From assembly GCF_011040495.1 (NCBI RefSeq), contig NZ_CP049037.1, positions 3,596,001-3,660,000 on the forward strand: a stretch of DNA of 64,000 nucleotides. Direction: 5' to 3'. The position numbers and the translations under genes are program-made. The stretch is from Pseudohalocynthiibacter aestuariivivens (GTDB taxonomy: Bacteria; Pseudomonadota; Alphaproteobacteria; Rhodobacterales; Rhodobacteraceae). Of the stretch, positions 26,610-38,726 are shown one piece after another; the first letter of the stretch is position 1, and every line of letters begins with the position of its first letter. The notes under the pieces are model-generated. The model saw only the letters and a list, made by a program, of their open reading frames with translations. It did not search any database and was not told where the DNA came from.

Positions 26610-27224
26610 CTAGCGACCTCCTGATCCAAAAAAGCCGCGTGAAATCGTGCAATCAAGGTCGTTCAATCGACCATCCTTTAGCCCGTAAACCAGCCCGTGG
26701 ATGGCGACGTTTTCGCCGCGCGCCCATGCGCGTTGCAGGATCGGTGTTTCCGCGATGCGGGTCACGCCCTCGATCACGTTCAGTTCTGCCAGCCTGTCAC
26801 GGCGGGTTTCGGCACCTGTCGTCTGTGTCAGATCGGCCGCATAGGCGCGGGTCAACCGGCGAATTGGCTCCAGCCAGTGGTCCGCCAGCCCATGGGGCAA
26901 ATCTTCGGTTGCTGCGCGAACGCCCCCACAGCCGTAATGGCCGCACAGGATGATTTCGCGGATATGCAGCACATCAACCGCAAATTCGAGTGCGGACAGC
27001 AGGTTCATGTCCGTGCTGTGAATGACATTCGCCACGTTGCGATGAACGAACACCTCGCCGGGGTCTAGCCCGGCAACGACATTCGCGGGAACGCGGCTGT
27101 CCGAACAACCAATCCAGAAAAAGTCGGGCGTCTGCTGGTCAGACAAGCGCGAAAAATAACCCGGTTCTTCGGCGCACCGCTGCTCTGACCAATCGCGATT
27201 GCGTTTGAGAAGATCATCCAGCAT
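26610..27224 (-). CDS. Beta-class carbonic anhydrase
   Basis: 204 aa. The zinc ligands Cys-Asp/Arg dyad CSDSRVP and H-x2-C in CGHYGCGG are intact, so it should interconvert CO2 and bicarbonate in the cytoplasm. It lies directly upstream of moeA with no gap, and 57 bp downstream of the PPIase gene, all leftward. Its presence in the nitrate reductase block is unusual; bicarbonate supply during anaerobic or sulfur-oxidising growth is a possible reason, by inference. Confidence 0.93.
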   Translation of the reverse strand: MLDDLLKRNRDWSEQRCAEEPGYFSRLSDQQTPDFFWIGCSDSRVPANVVAGLDPGEVFVHRNVANVIHSTDMNLLSALEFAVDVLHIREIILCGHYGCGGVRAATEDLPHGLADHWLEPIRRLTRAYAADLTQTTGAETRRDRLAELNVIEGVTRIAETPILQRAWARGENVAIHGLVYGLKDGRLNDLDCTISRGFFGSGGR

Positions 27225-27281
27225 GGGGTTCGCCCTTTCTGGTTTTCTTGACCGACGCTGTGTTGTGCACGCCCATCCCCG

Positions 27282-28079
27282 CTACTCCGGCTGCTTGGGT
27301 AATCCCGAGATATCGGCCTTTGCCATCAACGCTCCGACAAAATCGCGCGATGCATGGGCCCACGCGGCCTTTTCCATCGCGGCAGCAATCTGTGGTTTGA
27401 CAGCGTCAAATGGCAGGGTGTCCCCGTATGCGACAGCGTCCATGCGGATGACATGCCATCCATGTCGGGTGAGTACCGGACTGGCCGAAACCTCACGGTC
27501 GGCCATTTGGCGCAACGCGGATTCGAATTCTGGCACCGCATCGCCGGGGCTCATCTGGCCCAATTGGCCGCCGTTTGCACGCGATCCGCAATCACTGTGC
27601 GCGCGTGCAAGCTCTGCGAAATCCTCGTTACCAGACGTCGCGCGGATCGCCAGTTCCTCTGCGCGCGATCGGGTCTTGTCGCGCTCAACCTCGTCGCGTG
27701 GATCGCAGGCGATCAAAATATGCGACACCTCCCACAGCGGCGGGGCCCGGAACCGGCTGGGATCGTGCGCCCATTTGGCGTGCACGGCGTCTTGGGTCGG
27801 CGTGTCCACGTCGATCTCGGTTTCGAGAAGGCCCCGGATCAGGGCCTCCTCCTCTGTTTCAAACCTCCCCGGCGACAGCTCGCGACAATCGGCGGTCATG
27901 CCGCGTTTGCGCGCCTCTTGCAGCAGCAACATGCGCACCGCCAGCGCATGTGCTGCCTTGCGCCACGCGATGCCGGGCTTGCCCTTGGGGCCTGTGTGGT
28001 TCTGGGCCTCGGCGGCAATATCCGCATGGGTAACGGTTTCGCCGTTTACAATGAGGTCGGGAAAGAGAGCCTTGTTCAT
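27282..28079 (-). CDS. Parvulin-type peptidyl-prolyl isomerase (NifM-like)
   Basis: 265 aa with a parvulin (PPIC) domain at about residues 120-225: VSHILIACDPRDE, DFAELARAHSDCGSRANGGQLG, VPEFESALRQM and HGWHVIRMD. An N-terminal helical part matches NifM/SurA-like proteins. There is no signal peptide, so it acts in the cytoplasm, probably as a folding or maturation factor of the nitrate reductase. Its gene is 5 bp after narI, as in other alphaproteobacterial nar operons. Confidence 0.88.
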   Translation of the reverse strand: MNKALFPDLIVNGETVTHADIAAEAQNHTGPKGKPGIAWRKAAHALAVRMLLLQEARKRGMTADCRELSPGRFETEEEALIRGLLETEIDVDTPTQDAVHAKWAHDPSRFRAPPLWEVSHILIACDPRDEVERDKTRSRAEELAIRATSGNEDFAELARAHSDCGSRANGGQLGQMSPGDAVPEFESALRQMADREVSASPVLTRHGWHVIRMDAVAYGDTLPFDAVKPQIAAAMEKAAWAHASRDFVGALMAKADISGLPKQPE

Positions 28080-28084
28080 CGGGG

Positions 28085-28828
28085 TTACTCCGCCGGTGTG
28101 CTTTTGCGCGAGGGCAGGGGCTTCTGCCGCCGAGACCGGACCACCTGATAACCCGGACGCAAGAGGTAGCGGAAAGGTGCCGCCAGCCCCGAGATCATGT
28201 GAACCAGTCGGGTGAACGGAAAGAGCGTGACGATGATCAGGCCCAGCAGGATGTGGAACTTATAGAGCCAATGCACGTCGATCACGTCTGCCCATGCGTT
28301 GAGTTCCAGCGTGACCACGCTTTGGCTCCAGGTCATGAAGCGGACCATTTCCACCCCGTCCATATGCTCCAGCGTCAGGATAATTGTGCCCAACCCGACA
28401 AAGAGCTGGACCCAGATCAGCACCAGAATCAGGATATCGGCAAAACTGGACGTCACGCGGATGCGCGGATCAAAGAGCCGCCGATGCAGCAACATGGACG
28501 CACCGATCAGTGCTGCGATCCCGGCAGTGCCGCCGACAATGACAGCCATCCATTGTTTCAGGCCATGCGGGACGCCCAATGCGTCGATCAACCAAAGCGG
28601 TGTGAACAGGCCTATGAGATGGCCAAAGAACACCGTGAGGATCCCGACGTGAAAGAGGATGGAGCCCCAGATCAGCTGTTTACGGCGCAACAGCTGGCTT
28701 GATGAGGATTTCCATGTGAAAGGATCGCGTTCATACCGTGCAATGCACCCCACGATGAGCACCGTCAGTGCGATATAGGGCATGATCCCAAAGATGAAGT
28801 AGTTGATATCGAAATTGGCAAATAGCAT
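28085..28828 (-). CDS. narI: Respiratory nitrate reductase gamma subunit (cytochrome b)
   Basis: 247-aa membrane subunit with five hydrophobic helices that anchors NarGH and takes electrons from quinol through two b hemes. His residues expected as heme ligands are seen in ILFHVGILTVFFGHLIG (first pair) and in the C-terminal WLYKFHILLGLIIVTLFPFTRLVH. The sequence starts at MLFANFDINYFIFG, like known NarI. The gene lies 12 bp after narJ in narKGHJI order. Confidence 0.95.
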   Translation of the reverse strand: MLFANFDINYFIFGIMPYIALTVLIVGCIARYERDPFTWKSSSSQLLRRKQLIWGSILFHVGILTVFFGHLIGLFTPLWLIDALGVPHGLKQWMAVIVGGTAGIAALIGASMLLHRRLFDPRIRVTSSFADILILVLIWVQLFVGLGTIILTLEHMDGVEMVRFMTWSQSVVTLELNAWADVIDVHWLYKFHILLGLIIVTLFPFTRLVHMISGLAAPFRYLLRPGYQVVRSRRQKPLPSRKSTPAE

Positions 28829-28840
28829 GTCTGATCCTTC

Positions 28841-29542
28841 CTATTCTGCCGCATGCGGCGCGGGGTTGATGGGCGTGTCCATACGCGAGAGCATGTCACG
28901 CACCTGCGGGCAGCCAGCGTTGGGATCGGGACCGAAGCTGACTTCGGTTTCCTCCCAGACTGCATCGAGCGCCTCAAGGTCGTTTGGATCGACCTCCTCG
29001 GCCTTCAGCATCTCGGCCACGGCAGTTTGGTCCGCCTTGGCACCGGACAACTGCAACAATGCATCGAAGACCGCCGCATAGCTGCTCTCGCGGCGTTCCA
29101 GCCGTTCGCGCAGAGCGGCAAAGATATGGGCCGCGTCGGCCAGTATCTCGCGCGCCTCATCTGCGGGAACCATTGACAAGAATTCCAGCAGCACCGGCAA
29201 ATGGTCGGGCAATTCAGAGGTGGACGGATCAAACCCGTGTTCGCGATAAGTTTCGATCAGCGATACCATCGCGCCACCCCTGTCGCGGCTTTCACCATGC
29301 ACATGCTCAAAGAGGTTGAGCGATAGCGTACGCGACCGATCAAACAGCAGCACGAACTGCTCTTCCAGATCATAAATGTCGCGCCCGCTCAGCTCCTCCA
29401 TGAGCGGGCGCAACGCCCGACGCGCTGCTGCTGTCAATCGCCTCTCCGAACTCAGGACGCCTCCGATTTCGGGTATCGCGTGCTGCAGCTCGCGGGTCGG
29501 GTAACTCAGTATTAGGGATAGTGCTTTCAGGGTGCGGTCCAT
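28841..29542 (-). CDS. narJ: Nitrate reductase molybdenum cofactor assembly chaperone
   Basis: 233 aa, a TorD/NarJ-type helical chaperone that holds apo-NarGH in the cytoplasm until the Mo cofactor is inserted. Typical features: LILSYPTRELQ at the start, DIYDLEEQFVLLFDRSR, and LNLFEHVHGESRDRGGAMV. It follows narH with 1 bp gap. It is not part of the final enzyme. Confidence 0.93.
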   Translation of the reverse strand: MDRTLKALSLILSYPTRELQHAIPEIGGVLSSERRLTAAARRALRPLMEELSGRDIYDLEEQFVLLFDRSRTLSLNLFEHVHGESRDRGGAMVSLIETYREHGFDPSTSELPDHLPVLLEFLSMVPADEAREILADAAHIFAALRERLERRESSYAAVFDALLQLSGAKADQTAVAEMLKAEEVDPNDLEALDAVWEETEVSFGPDPNAGCPQVRDMLSRMDTPINPAPHAAE

Positions 29543-29543
29543 G

Positions 29544-31063
<1,520 letters not shown>

Positions 31064-31067
<4 letters not shown>

Positions 31068-34000
31068 TGTGCTGCCTCCTTTTCGGTCGCTGGCTGGTCG
31101 AGCCAATCCACTTTTTTCATTTTGCGCACGATGACGAACTCATCGCGGTTGCTGCCGACCGTGCCGTAGTAGTTGAAGCCATAGGACTGATGGGCGTAGC
31201 CGCCGATCATATGGGTGGGCTTCAGCGTGGTGCGGGTGACAGAGTTGTGGATGCCGCCGCGATTGCCGGTCTTTTCCGAACCGGGGGTGTTCACGATCTT
31301 TTCCTGCGCGTGATACATGAAGGTGCTGCCTCCCTTGATCCGCTGACTGACCACAGCGCGCGCTGTCAGTGCGCCGTTGATGTTGTAGACCTCGATCCAG
31401 TCATTATCGACGATACCCGCCGATTTCGCGTCGACCTCGCTGAGCCACACAACCGGGCCACCCCGGTTGAGCGTCAGCATCAGCAGGTTGTCGGTATAGG
31501 TCGAGTGAATGCCCCATTTTTGGTGAGGGGTGATAAAGTTCAGCACCAGCGTGTCACCATCATCCTGCACGGCTTCCGTGATGGTTTTGAGGTCGACAGG
31601 CGGGCGATAGGACATCAGCCCCTCGCCAAAGGCCCGCATCCACAGGTGATCCTGATAGAGTTGTTGCCGCCCGGTCAGCGTACGCCACGGGATCAGCTCA
31701 TGCACGTTGGTGTAGCCCGCGTTATAGCTGACCTTCTCGCTCTCGATGCCCGACCATGTGGGCGACGAGATGATCTTGCGCGGTTGTGCGGCGATGTCAC
31801 GGAACCGGATCTTGTTGTGGTGTTCGCCATCGGCCAAGTGGGTGTGTTTGCGTCCGGTGGCCTTTTCCAGTGCCTGCCACGCCTTGACTGCTACCTCGCC
31901 ATTGGTTTCGGGTGCCAGCATCAGGATCACTTCGCAGGCGTCAATCGCGGTGTCGATCTTTGGACGGCCTGCTGCCGAACCATCCAGCTGTACACCGTTC
32001 AGCGCGGCAAGGTTTTCGATCTCGTCGTCGGTGTTCCAGTTGATCCCCTTGCCACCGTTGCCGAGCTTGTCCAGCAACGGACCGAGCGATGTGAAGCGAT
32101 CATAGATGGTAGAGTAATCCCGCTCGACCGCGATGTAGTTTGGCGCGGTCTTGCCGGGGGTCAGATCGCATTCGCCTTTCTTCCAGTCCTTGACCTGATC
32201 CTGCGCAATCTCGGCAGGGGTGTCGTGCAAAATGGGCAGCGCCACGATATCGGTTTCCACACCTAACGCTTCCGGCGCAATCTGCTGGAATTTCTTGGCG
32301 ATGGATTTGAAGATCTCCCAGTCCGATTTACTCTCATACGCCGGGTCTACAGCCGCCTGAAGCGGGTGAATGAACGGGTGCATGTCGGACGTGTTCATAT
32401 CGTCCTTTTCGTACCAGCTGGCCGTTGGCAAAACGATGTCGGAATAGACGCACGTGGTGGACATGCGGAAGTCGATCGTGACCAGCAGGTCCAGCTTGCC
32501 GCGCGGCGCTTCGTCATGCCATTTCGCCTCTTTCGGCATTTGACCGCCATCCTCGCCCAGATCCTTGCCCATGACGCCGTGTTGCGTGCCCAGCAGGTGC
32601 TTGAGGAAATATTCATGCCCCTTGCCGCTTGATCCCAGCAGGTTAGAGCGCCAGACAAACAGGTTACGCGGCCAGTTCGCCGGATCGTCAGGGTCCTCGC
32701 AGGACATTTCCAGTGCGCCGGATTTCAACTGCTCTGTCACGTAGGCAGGGATTTCCTTGCCTGCCGCCTTGGCGGCCTTGGCCACCTCCAGCGGATTGGT
32801 TTTCAGTTGCGGCGCTGAGGGCAGCCAGCCCATGCGCTCGGCGCGAATATTATAGTCGATCAGGTTGATGTCCCAATCGCCCGCTGGCGCGGTGGGCGAC
32901 AGGATTTCCTTGGCCTCCAGCGTCTCATACCGCCACTGATCGGTGTGCGCATACCACGCGCTGGTGGCGTTCATGTGGCGGGGGGGGCGGCTCCAGTCCA
33001 GACCGAATGCCAACGGTTGCCAGCCGGTCTGCGGACGCAGCTTTTCCTGACCCACGTAATGCGCCCATCCGCCGCCGGACTGACCGACGCAGCCGCACAT
33101 CACCAGCATGTTGATGACACCGCGATAGTTCATGTCCATGTGGTACCAGTGGTTCATCGCGGCCCCGATGATCACCATCGACTTGCCTTGGGTTTTCTCC
33201 GCGTTGTCTGCGAATTCGCGTGCGACGTGGATGATCTTGTCTGCCTTCACGCCGGTGATCTTTTCCGCCCAGGCAGGCGTTCCGGGCATGTCGTCGGCAT
33301 AGTCTGCCGTGACCCACTCGCCGCCCAGTCCCCGGTCGAGGCCGTAATTGGCGCAGAACAGATCAAAGACCGTTGCGACCTGAACATCGCCGTCGGCCGT
33401 CTTGACCGTTTTGACGGGGATGTTGCGTGTCAGTATGTCAGGGTGCTTGGCGTCCGTGGCGAAGTGCTTGGTTGCCACACCGCCGAAATAGGGAAAGTCG
33501 ACCTGAGCTACATCATCATGGTCCACATCCAAGACGAATGTGGTCTTGAGACGCACATCTTTGCCTTTGGCGCGCTCCTCAAGGTTCCATTCACCATCCT
33601 CGCCCCAGCGATAGCCGACTGACCCGTTAGGGGCGACCAACGCGCCCGATGTTTCGTCAAAGGCGACGGTTTTCCACTCGGGATTGTTGTCCTCTCCCAG
33701 CTTGCCGTCCAGATCGTCGGCGCGCAGGAAACGTCCCGGCACAAGACGGCCATCTTTCTCCTCCAGCTTCACCAGCATGGGGAAGTCGGAATATTTACGG
33801 GTATAATCGTCGAAATATTCGGTCTGCCGGTCGAGATGGAATTCGCGCAGGATCACATGGCCAAAGGCCATGGCCAGCGCCGCATCTGTGCCCTGCTTGG
33901 CATTAAGCCAGACATCACCGAATTTAGCCGCTTCGGAGTAGTCGGGGCAGATAACGGCGGATTTGGTACCCTTGTAGCGCGCCTCGGTATAGAAATGCGC

Positions 34001-34792
34001 GTCGGGCGTCCGGGTCTGCGGCACGTTTGACCCCCACAGCAGCAGATAACCGGCGTTGTACCAATCGGCGCTTTCGGGCACGTCGGTCTGTTCGCCCCAT
34101 GTCTGGGGGCTGGCGGGGGGCAGGTCGCAATACCAGTCGTAGAACGACATGCACACGCCACCCAGCAGCGACAGATAGCGCGATCCGGCGGCATAGCTGA
34201 CCATCGACATCGCGGGAATGGGCGAGAAGCCGAACACGCGGTCGGGGCCGTATGTCTTGACCGTATAGGCGTTGGCGGCGGCGGTGATTTCGGTGGCTTC
34301 GTCCCATGTGGCGCGTACGAACCCGCCCTTGCCGCGCGATTCCACGTAAGAGGCGCGCAGGATCGGGTCGTTCTGTAGCTTGGTCCATGCCTCGATTGGC
34401 TGCATGGTCTCGCGCATCTTTCGCCAGACCTTCATCAGCTTGCCACGCACCAGCGGGTTTTTCACCCGGTTGGCAGAATACAGATACCAGCTATAGCTGG
34501 CACCGCGGGCACAGCCGCGGGGTTCGTGATTGGGCAGGTCGGCCCGGGTGCGTGGATAGTCCGTCTGCTGGGTTTCCCATGTGACGATCCCGGATTTGAC
34601 GTAGATTTTCCAGCTGCATGATCCGGTACAGTTCACTCCGTGGGTTGAGCGCACGATTTTGTCGTGCCGCCAGCGATTGCGATAGGTGTCTTCCCATGCG
34701 CGATCTTCGCGAGTCACCTGGCCGTGACCGTTCGAGAATTTTTCCAATTCCTTGGATTGGAGGAAGTTCAGTCTGTCGAGCAGATGGCTCAT
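31064..34792 (-). CDS. narG: Respiratory nitrate reductase alpha subunit (Mo-bisMGD)
   Basis: 1242 aa, the catalytic subunit that reduces nitrate to nitrite on the cytoplasmic side. The FS0 cluster motif HGVNCTGSCSW ... GCARGAS and the molybdenum-site region NAGYLLLWGSN are present, as are GCVGQSGGGWAHYVGQEK and YSDIVLPTASWYEKDD. The start at 34792 (MSHLLDRLNFLQ) matches known NarG N termini; the frame upstream has no homology. It follows narK by 62 bp and overlaps narH by 4 bp. No truncation is seen. Confidence 0.97.
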
Positions 34793-34854
34793 GTCATTCT
34801 CCTGTTTTTGGCGGGCAGCGCCCGGACATGCCGGGCGCACTGGCTTTCAATGGT

Positions 34855-37539
34855 TCAGCAGGGAACCGGGGCAGACTTGCGGCTGTAGAATATCCAGCAG
34901 ATCACGGCGCAGATGGCGTAGAACCCGAGGAAGGCCCAAAGCGCGCCGTTTGGTGCCCCTGTCACGGCGATTGAGGTGCCGTAGCTCTTGGGGATGAAGA
35001 ACGCGCCATAGGCTGCGATGGCCGACGTAAAGGCGATGATTGCAGCACTTTCGCGTTCCGACTGTGTGCGCGTTGCCGCCTCGTCGAGTTCCGGCATCAG
35101 GCGTGGTATTTCCTGACGCATGATTGAGGGGATCATCTGGAACGTGGATGCGTTGCCCACGCCGGTCAGGAAGAACAGCGCCATGAAGCAGGCGAAGAAG
35201 CCCCAGAAATTGCCCGCCGTGTTTGCCTCGGAGGGCAGGAATTGGAGCACGCCATAGACCGCGACGATCATGCCCGCGAAGGTCCAGAAGGTCACGCGCC
35301 CGCCGCCAAAACGGTCTGATATCCATCCCGTGCCCGCCCGGCTGAGCGCACCGACAAGCGGGCCGAGGAAGGCGTATTGCAGCACGTTCACTTCGGGGAA
35401 CTGGGTTTTCATCAGTAGTGGGAAACCGGCGGCATAGCCGATAAAGCTGCCAAAGGTGCCGGTGTAGAGGATACACATGATCCAGTTGTGCTTGCGGCTG
35501 AAAATGATCGCCTGATCGAAAAACGATGACTTCGCCGAAGCAATGTCGTTCATGCCCAGATAGGCCGCGATAGTTGCCAGTACGATAAAGGGTACCCAGA
35601 CGAACCCGGCGTTTTGCAGCCACAGTTGCCCCCCATCCGAGAGCGGCTGTGGATCGCCACCAAGTGCGCCAAAGACGCCCATCGTGATGACCACCGGCAC
35701 AAGAAACTGCATGACCGACACGCCCAGATTGCCCAGCCCGGCATTCAGCGCCAGTGCATTGCCCTTTTCCGCCTTGGGGTAGAAAAAGCTGATATTGGCC
35801 ATCGACGAGGCAAAGTTACCGCCGCCAAAGCCACAGAGCAGCGCCAGCACCAGAAAGATCAGGTAGGGTGTTTCAGGGTTCTGTACGGCATACCCTATCC
35901 CCATCGCAGGCAAGAGCAAGGACGCGGTAGAGAGCGTTGTCCAGAGCCGCCCGCCAAAGATCGGGACCATGAAGCTGTAGAAGATGCGCAGTGTCGCACC
36001 GGACAGGCCGGGCAGCGCCGCCAGCCAGAAAAGCTGACCCTGTTCAAAGTCGAAGCCGATGGCGGGCAACCGGGCCACCACGACTGACCAGACCATCCAG
36101 ACCGAGAACGCCAGCAGCAGGGCAGGGATCGAGATCCAGAGGTTGCGCCGGGCGATCTTGCGGCCTTTGGCATCCCAGAACTCGGCGTTTTCCGGCTCCC
36201 ATTCAGTCAGCACTGCAGCCGAGGGGGCTTCGGGGATTGGCATGCCTTCGAATTCGGGCAATTCCGGTAGTTGCGCGCGTGGCACTGTTGGGTTGGCGGC
36301 TTCCATGTTGCGCACGGCAAAGTGCATCCATGTCAACGCGATGCCGACCAGAATGAACAGGAACGCAAAACAGGTGGTGTAGATACCGGTGAGATCCAGA
36401 AGCGCACCGAAGATGATCGGCAGGACAAAGCCACCAAGCCCCCCGATCATCCCCACCAGACCGCCGACCGAGCCGACATTATCAGGATAGTAGGCCGGAA
36501 TATGTTTATAGACTGCTGCCTTGCCCAGACTCATGAAGAAACCGAGCGCAAAGATCGCCAACACAAAGGCACCAAAGCCCATGCGTGTGGAAAAGGTGAT
36601 ATCGCCTGCAACCGCGTGAACCGTGTAGGTGGTCGGCGGATAGGACAGCATGAACAGCATGATCAGCGAAAAGCCGAACGTCCAGTACATCACTTTGCGC
36701 GCGCCGAACCGATCGCTCAGGTGGCCACCATACGCGCGAAAGATGCTGGCAGAGAGCGAGAAGGCGGCAGCAGCCATTCCTGCGGTACGAATATCGACGC
36801 TGTAGACATCCACCAGATAGTGCGGCAACCACAGCGCGAGAGCGACGAAAGCCCCGAAAACAAAGAAATAGTAGAGCGAAAACCGCCAGACCTGCATGTT
36901 CTTTAGCGGGGCCAGTTGCTGGGCGATCGTCGCCGCTTTGGCGCCGGATTTGCGGCGCGCCTCGAACACCGGGTCATTCTTGGCAAACAGGAAAAAAACG
37001 ATTGCGATTGCAGCCAAACCAAGCGCCCAAACATTGGCGACGGCTTCCCATCCATAGGCGACCATTACAAAGGGCGCGCCAAACTTGGTCACGGCGGCTC
37101 CGACGTTGCCAGCGCCGAAAATCCCTAGTGCTGTGCCCTGTTTTTCACGCGGATACCAGTGCGAGACATAAGCAACGCCAATCGCGAACGAGCCACCCGC
37201 CAGCCCGACACCGAGGGCGGCCAGCAGGAACGTTGGATAGGTTTCGGCCATCGTCAGCAGCCATGTCGCCGTTGCAGCAAGCAACATCTGCAACGGGAAC
37301 ACGATGCGACCGCCAAATTGCTCGGTCCAGATACCGAGGATCAGACGGGTCAGGGACCCCGTCAGGATTGGCGTCGCCACCAATATCCCGAATTGGGTTT
37401 CACTCAGTCCCAGTTCGGTTTTGATCTGCACACCGATGATGGCAAAGATCGTCCAGACGGCAAAGTTCAACGTAAAGGCGAGCGTACTCAGGCCAAGGGC
37501 CCGGTTCTGATCGCTTGACGATTGGGCATGGGGGGACAT
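34855..37539 (-). CDS. narK: NarK1-NarK2 fused nitrate/nitrite transporter
   Basis: 894 aa with two MFS halves of about 12 membrane segments each. Each half has its own nitrate signature: AALGVGLAGGSFAIGVAYVS in the first (NarK1, proton-nitrate symport) and LCGFGGGNFASSMANISFFY in the second (NarK2, nitrate-nitrite exchange). This fusion is known from Paracoccus. The ATG at 37539 has GGAAGGA upstream; the earlier in-frame ATG lies in the regulatory region. It is the first gene of the nar operon and is divergent from narR. Confidence 0.95.
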   Translation of the reverse strand: MSPHAQSSSDQNRALGLSTLAFTLNFAVWTIFAIIGVQIKTELGLSETQFGILVATPILTGSLTRLILGIWTEQFGGRIVFPLQMLLAATATWLLTMAETYPTFLLAALGVGLAGGSFAIGVAYVSHWYPREKQGTALGIFGAGNVGAAVTKFGAPFVMVAYGWEAVANVWALGLAAIAIVFFLFAKNDPVFEARRKSGAKAATIAQQLAPLKNMQVWRFSLYYFFVFGAFVALALWLPHYLVDVYSVDIRTAGMAAAAFSLSASIFRAYGGHLSDRFGARKVMYWTFGFSLIMLFMLSYPPTTYTVHAVAGDITFSTRMGFGAFVLAIFALGFFMSLGKAAVYKHIPAYYPDNVGSVGGLVGMIGGLGGFVLPIIFGALLDLTGIYTTCFAFLFILVGIALTWMHFAVRNMEAANPTVPRAQLPELPEFEGMPIPEAPSAAVLTEWEPENAEFWDAKGRKIARRNLWISIPALLLAFSVWMVWSVVVARLPAIGFDFEQGQLFWLAALPGLSGATLRIFYSFMVPIFGGRLWTTLSTASLLLPAMGIGYAVQNPETPYLIFLVLALLCGFGGGNFASSMANISFFYPKAEKGNALALNAGLGNLGVSVMQFLVPVVITMGVFGALGGDPQPLSDGGQLWLQNAGFVWVPFIVLATIAAYLGMNDIASAKSSFFDQAIIFSRKHNWIMCILYTGTFGSFIGYAAGFPLLMKTQFPEVNVLQYAFLGPLVGALSRAGTGWISDRFGGGRVTFWTFAGMIVAVYGVLQFLPSEANTAGNFWGFFACFMALFFLTGVGNASTFQMIPSIMRQEIPRLMPELDEAATRTQSERESAAIIAFTSAIAAYGAFFIPKSYGTSIAVTGAPNGALWAFLGFYAICAVICWIFYSRKSAPVPC

Positions 37540-37618
37540 TACAAATCCTTCCAGATGAGGGTGTGCGAACGCACCCTGTTGTTTGGGAGTGTGATGGCGC
37601 CCCCGCCGTGCCACTGGA

Positions 37619-37632
37619 TTGATCGAAGTCAA
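37619..37632. promoter_or_regulatory. FNR/NarR-like box of the narK promoter
   Basis: TTGAT-CGAA-GTCAA matches the FNR-type consensus TTGAT-N4-ATCAA at 9 of 10 positions. It lies about 80 bp upstream of the narK start, a normal place for activation. Confidence 0.65.
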
Positions 37633-37733
37633 ATATCAGGGTTGACCGGGTCGAAATAATTATTGGTACAAATTTGGTCAGGCCTGGACTGGGCTCGCAT
37701 CAAGTAGATGGAAGGCAATCGTCAAGTTTTGAA

Positions 37734-37747
37734 TTGACATTTATCAA
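37734..37747. promoter_or_regulatory. Second FNR/NarR-like box, near narR
   Basis: TTGAC-ATTT-ATCAA matches the FNR consensus at 9 of 10 positions. It is centred about 51 bp upstream of the narR start and may serve autoregulation or act on narK from a distance. A further split pair TTGAT/ATCAA with a 14-bp spacer lies at 37752-37775. Confidence 0.55.
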
Positions 37748-37791
37748 TGAGTTGATCGATTTTGTTCGAAATCAAAATGTGAACGGGTCCC

Positions 37792-38490
37792 ATGTTTGAA
37801 ACGTATCATCCCGAAATACGCCAGCTTGCGATCTTTTCCACCGTGGCTGAGGGGCATTTCCACGATCTGATGCAAGCGGCCTATGTGCAGAACTTTCCGC
37901 AGCATGTGGAGTTGATTACCGAAGGTGATCCCAGCGATTTCTTGCATATCGTGCTTGCTGGTTCGGTAGAGCTGTTCTCTTCCTGGCACACACGGGAAAC
38001 GTCGCTGGCAACGGTGCGCCCGGTATCAACCTTTATTCTGGCGGCGGCGGTCCGGGACGCGCCCTACCTGATGTCGGCACGAACGTTAGAGAAAAGCCGG
38101 ATCGCCCTCATTCCGTCACAGGATGTCCGGCGGGTGTTCGGCGAGGACGTCGAATTTGCGCGCGCTGTTGTGAACGAACTGGCCGATTGTTATCGGGCGG
38201 TGGTCAAGAACACCAAAGATCTCAAGCTGCGCACGTCACTTGAACGGTTGGCAAACTACCTCTTGCGCGAACAGAACCGTCAGGCGGGTGCACCACAGTT
38301 TGCTCTCCCCTATGAAAAGCGACGACTGGCCTCGTTTCTGGGCATGACCCCGGAAAACCTCAGCCGGGCATTCAAGGGGCTCCGTCCCTACGGCGTTGTC
38401 GTCGACGGCAACCGCATCAGCATCACGGATCAGGCCGATCTCGTGGCGTTTGCCAAACCAAGCCCCTTGATTGATGACCGTGGGGGGTGA
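37792..38490 (+). CDS. narR: Crp/Fnr family regulator, NarR type
   Basis: 232 aa: cyclic-nucleotide-binding-like sensor domain (about 20-130) and a C-terminal HTH_Crp domain with LASFLGMTPENLSRAFKGL. Only one Cys is present (ADCYR), and the N-terminal Cys set that binds the FNR [4Fe-4S] cluster is missing, so it cannot sense oxygen as FNR does. That fits NarR of Paracoccus, which responds to nitrate/nitrite and activates narK and narGHJI. Divergence from narK with FNR-like boxes in the spacer supports it. Confidence 0.85.
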   Translation: MFETYHPEIRQLAIFSTVAEGHFHDLMQAAYVQNFPQHVELITEGDPSDFLHIVLAGSVELFSSWHTRETSLATVRPVSTFILAAAVRDAPYLMSARTLEKSRIALIPSQDVRRVFGEDVEFARAVVNELADCYRAVVKNTKDLKLRTSLERLANYLLREQNRQAGAPQFALPYEKRRLASFLGMTPENLSRAFKGLRPYGVVVDGNRISITDQADLVAFAKPSPLIDDRGG

Positions 38491-38726
38491 TGCCGCTGGT
38501 CATCGGCAAAGGTCGGACGGGGACGATCGGCCCGTCGCGTGCCTACAGAACGAGCTGGATTTGTCTCGGGGACCGACCACTGACACGCATTGTGATTAAT
38601 CCAAGGTGCAGAGCAGCCTCAAACCGCTTACAACGTTGAATAGGTGTTAGACTCGCGGTGCCCGACGGGAGTACAGCCGCACCACCGTCTTCGTATGTCC
38701 TCAACCGATTTGGAGGAATTGCCCCG

